Shown piece after piece: positions 6,137 to 8,365 of a stretch of 8,365 bases of DNA (its first letter is position 1; the number at the start of each line of letters is the position of its first letter). The stretch comes from JADJLQ01 sp034439915 (GTDB lineage Bacteria; Bacteroidota; Bacteroidia; Chitinophagales; Saprospiraceae): assembly GCA_034439915.1 (NCBI GenBank), contig JAWXBI010000250.1, positions 1-8,365 of the forward strand, written 5' to 3'. The notes under the pieces are model-generated. The model was not told the DNA's origin, made no database searches, and worked only from the letters and a program-made list of their open reading frames with translations. The position numbers were made by a program, and so were the translations under genes.

Positions 6137-6919
6137 ATGATGATCACTCCCGCGCCCCATCCTGTAAAAACTGCAGAAATCAACCCGACTGCAGATGTGG
6201 TCACCGTCTCACACCTGTTTAAATCTTTTGGTGCCAACCATGTATTGGCCGACTTTAACCTGATCTTGCATAAGGGGGAAAGCATAGTTGTGCTCGGCAA
6301 ATCCGGCTCGGGTAAATCCGTTTTGATCAAATGTATTATTGGTTTGCTGAAACCGGATGGGGGTGAGATCCGCGTACTTGACCAGGATATTGCTGAGCTG
6401 AATGACATTGAAATGGATGCCCTGCGCGCTAAAATCGGTTTCCTATTCCAAAGCAATGCCCTTTACGACTCCATGTCGGTCCGGGACAACCTGGAATTTC
6501 CACTTAGAAGGCACTGGATTCAAGTCACCCCGGGGGAAGTCGACCTTATGGTCATGGAAGCGCTGGATGATGTTGGGTTGAAACATACGGTAGATATGAT
6601 GCCGGTGGAACTCTCAGGGGGTATGCGAAAACGTATAGCCCTCGCACGAACTCTGATCCTCAAACCAGAAGTTATCCTCTACGACGAGCCTACCACCGGG
6701 CTGGATCCGATCACCAGTAAAGAAATCATCGAATTGATGGTGGAGATACAGCGCAAATACAATACCTCCTCCCTGATCATTTCTCATGATATGAATTGTG
6801 TACGTCTGGCCGGTGACAAGGTAGCCGTATTGTTGAATGGGCGATGCCGTGCCTGCGAAACCTATGAAGAATTACAGAAAAGTAAAGATCCCGAAGTGCT
6901 TCAATTTTTTCAAATTTGA
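6137..6919 (+). CDS. mlaF: MlaF-family lipid ABC transporter ATP-binding protein
   Basis: This 260-residue ATPase powers the MlaE permease. All nucleotide-binding motifs are intact: Walker A GKSGSGKS (54-61), Q-loop FQ (104-105), signature LSGGMRKRIALAR (159-171), Walker B VILYDEP (179-185) with catalytic E184, D-loop TTGLDP (186-191) and switch histidine H217 in SHD. LSGGMRKR and the nearby EPTTGLDPITS are typical of the MlaF/TTG2A branch rather than sugar or peptide importers. An extra segment of about 20 residues precedes the core domain (conserved part starts near VVTVSHLFKSFG, 21-32), longer than in E. coli MlaF. Two ATGs in a row (6137, 6140) are possible starts; AGAAGG at 6131-6136 is a weak ribosome site that fits the second better. 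The stop lies two bases before the mlaD ATG, indicating coupled translation. Confidence 0.96.
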   Translation: MMITPAPHPVKTAEINPTADVVTVSHLFKSFGANHVLADFNLILHKGESIVVLGKSGSGKSVLIKCIIGLLKPDGGEIRVLDQDIAELNDIEMDALRAKIGFLFQSNALYDSMSVRDNLEFPLRRHWIQVTPGEVDLMVMEALDDVGLKHTVDMMPVELSGGMRKRIALARTLILKPEVILYDEPTTGLDPITSKEIIELMVEIQRKYNTSSLIISHDMNCVRLAGDKVAVLLNGRCRACETYEELQKSKDPEVLQFFQI

Positions 6920-6921
6920 TT

Positions 6922-7917
6922 ATGGCAAACCGCACGTTAAACCATATTAAACTGGGTTTATTTGTACTGGCCGGGCTGAGTTTCCTGATCATCATGCTCT
7001 ACCTGATTGGAAAAAACCGGAACCTATTCAATCCATCCTTTGAATTAAAAACCCAATTTCAGAATATCCAGGGTTTGCAACCGGGCAATAATGTAAGGTA
7101 TTCCGGTATCCAGGCCGGTTCAGTCAAAAGAATAGAAATCATTAACGATACCCTGATCGAAGTCGTCATGAATATAGATGTTCAGTTTAAAAAGATCATT
7201 CGTCAGAATGCCATGGTATCCATAGGCAATGATGGTTTTGTGGGGGATAAAGTAGTCAATATCGCACCTGTAAAATCAAGCGCACCTCTCGTAGATGAAC
7301 ATACCCTGCTGGTTTCCCGAAAGGCTATTGATGCGGATATCGCGTTGCGCACACTGGACCAAACCAATCTGGATATCTCGGTCATTACCAGTGAACTTAA
7401 AAATCTCATCCTGAGTATCAATAAAGACCCTGCTCTGCTCCGCATGATCAATTCCGATCAGATACCAAACCAGATTAACCATATATTGTCAGAAATCCGT
7501 CAGGCTTCACAACAACTCCATCATTCTACTACAGCGGTTAGCCGGATCATGGACAGTATACAAAGTGGCCGGGGAACTATAGGTGCCTTGCTCCAGGATT
7601 CCATCATGTATACCAATTTGATCCATACCTCAGAACAAATAAAGGCAGCGGGAGATGAAGCCCGCAAAATTACTGGCCAGGTAAGTCTTATGGTAAAATC
7701 GCTCGATGACCAAATCAAAAACGGACATGGTCCGGTCCAGGCCGCTTTAAATGACACCACCATGGTCAACCAATTGCAATCCACACTTCAACACATCGAA
7801 AAAGGGGCCGCTTCTTTTAATCAGAACATGGAAGCCCTTAAATCCAATTTTTTGTTCAGGGGGTATTTTAAGAAAATGGAAAAAAAAGAAAAAAAAGACA
7901 GCAGTACAAAAAACTAG
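6922..7917 (+). CDS. mlaD: MlaD-family MCE-domain lipid-binding protein
   Basis: This 331-residue protein is the substrate-binding subunit of the transporter. A single N-terminal membrane anchor (about residues 9-30, IKLGLFVLAGLSFLIIMLYL) is followed by one MCE domain (about 38-117) with the family pattern: FQNIQGLQPGNNVRYSGIQA (46-65) and IGNDGFVGDKVVNIAP (101-116). Residues 140-310 are predicted to be mainly helical, rich in Ser, Gln and Asn, and would extend into the periplasm. The end is strongly basic (FKKMEKKEKK, 316-325). It is longer than E. coli MlaD (about 183 residues), as is common in Bacteroidota, where the long helix may form a tunnel or needle toward the outer membrane. The frame is also open to a TTG at 6916, but ATG 6922, two bases after the mlaF stop, is the better start. 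The A-rich run near 7879-7896 within the gene is a possible slippage site. Confidence 0.94.
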   Translation: MANRTLNHIKLGLFVLAGLSFLIIMLYLIGKNRNLFNPSFELKTQFQNIQGLQPGNNVRYSGIQAGSVKRIEIINDTLIEVVMNIDVQFKKIIRQNAMVSIGNDGFVGDKVVNIAPVKSSAPLVDEHTLLVSRKAIDADIALRTLDQTNLDISVITSELKNLILSINKDPALLRMINSDQIPNQINHILSEIRQASQQLHHSTTAVSRIMDSIQSGRGTIGALLQDSIMYTNLIHTSEQIKAAGDEARKITGQVSLMVKSLDDQIKNGHGPVQAALNDTTMVNQLQSTLQHIEKGAASFNQNMEALKSNFLFRGYFKKMEKKEKKDSSTKN

Positions 7918-8015
7918 GGTCGGGTTAAGTGAAGCGGCTATAAGTAATACGGATTAATTGGTATGATTCAAACCTGCGTTGGGGTTCGTTGCGTGACTTA
8001 TTCGTTATGTCCGTA
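7918..8015. other. Non-coding gap after mlaD
   Basis: No hairpin-plus-T-run terminator, promoter box or short gene is evident between the mlaD stop and the repeat block. Transcription of the operon may therefore continue into the repeats, or stop at a signal I cannot see. Confidence 0.4.
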
Positions 8016-8365
8016 GTGTCGTTGTGGGAAATACCTCCATTACCGCTGCGCCGCTGCGCTGTGATCTTGGTGTCGTTGTGGGAAATACCTCCATTACCGC
8101 TGCGCCGCTGCGCCGCTGCGCTGTGATCTTAGTGTCGTTGTGGGAAATACCTCCATTACCGCTGCGCCGCTGCGCCGCTGCGCTGTGATCTTGGTGTCGT
8201 TGTGGGAAATACCTCCATTAACGCTGCGCCGCTGCGCCGCTTCGCTGTGATCTTGGTGTCGTTGTGGGAAATACCTGCATTAACGCTTCGCCGCTTCGCC
8301 GCTGCGCCGCTGCGCTGTGATCTTAGTGTCGTTGTGGGAAATACCTCCATTACCGCTGCGCCGCT
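8016..8365. repeat. Nested tandem repeat: 54/62/70-bp units containing a variable number of 8-bp CCGCTGCG copies
   Basis: Five full units and part of a sixth start at 8016, 8070, 8132, 8194, 8256 and 8326, with lengths 54, 62, 62, 62, 70 and at least 40 bp. Each has a constant 27-base head (beginning GTGTCGTTGTGGGAAATACC and ending CTCCATTA or a near variant), then 2, 3, 3, 3 or 4 copies of CCGCTGCG, then a tail CTGTGATCTT(G/A). Unit lengths differ exactly by multiples of 8, so the inner 8-mer expands independently of the outer unit. Small variants mark the copies: CGCTTCG in units 4 and 5, TTAACG instead of TTACCG in units 4 and 5, CTGCATTA in unit 5. The lengths are not multiples of three, so no frame is kept through the units; this is non-coding. 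The array runs off the window. Confidence 0.95.

Noticed and set aside
8156..8350. 64-residue minus-strand open frame across the repeat array
   Set aside because: Unit lengths of 62 and 70 bp shift the frame from unit to unit, so the translation is a by-product of the GC-rich repeat.
8016..8365. CRISPR-like array of regular repeats
   Set aside because: There are no unique spacers: the sequence between heads is itself an 8-bp tandem repeat, and no cas gene is nearby.

Overview
The window looks like a piece of a Bacteroidota chromosome, possibly from the Saprospiraceae or a relative. The grounds are the gene families present (a fused class II aldolase/short-chain dehydrogenase of the rhamnulose-1-phosphate type, a DUF4160/DUF2442 pair, an MlaEFD-type lipid transporter), moderate base composition, weak or absent Shine-Dalgarno sequences, AT-rich gaps with TAnnTTTG-like boxes, and short intergenic tandem repeats. 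The taxonomic placement is inference; no rRNA or other marker gene is present.

Layout. (1) 13-2142, minus strand: a 709-residue fused aldolase/dehydrogenase for deoxyhexose (L-rhamnose or L-fucose type) breakdown. (2) 2150-3240: a patch of gene decay. A DUF4160 gene on the plus strand (2251-2493) is broken by two frame changes and one stop codon, and its partner DUF2442 gene (2474-2788) is still open. Related GATTGACGATT-type repeats lie on both sides of the pair. Next, on the minus strand, is a decayed toxin-antitoxin pair: an antitoxin reading frame without a usable start (3000-3233), overlapped by a 50-codon stump of a RelE/ParE toxin (2848-3000). (3) 3439-3783: a small MmcQ/YjbR-family gene starting at GTG, followed by a 7-bp-period repeat (3795-3843). 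(4) 4001-5206: a secreted or membrane-anchored protein with eight 17-residue bactofilin-like beta-helix turns followed by a hydrophobic multi-pass C-terminal half. (5) 5361-7917: a tight three-gene operon for an MCE/Mla-type ABC transporter: permease (mlaE), ATPase (mlaF) and membrane-anchored MCE lipid-binding subunit (mlaD). (6) 8016 to the window end: a nested tandem repeat in which units of 54, 62, 62, 62 and 70 bp differ by whole copies of an inner 8-bp unit.

The clear functional unit is mlaEFD, which should form an inner-membrane complex moving phospholipid or another lipid between the inner and outer membranes. The beta-helix membrane protein just upstream reads the same way and is also an envelope protein, so a shared role is possible but unproven. 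No complete novel defence or mobile system is visible. The most unusual material is the nested 8-bp/54-70-bp repeat at the right end and the cluster of decaying toxin-antitoxin-like modules between 2.2 and 3.2 kb.
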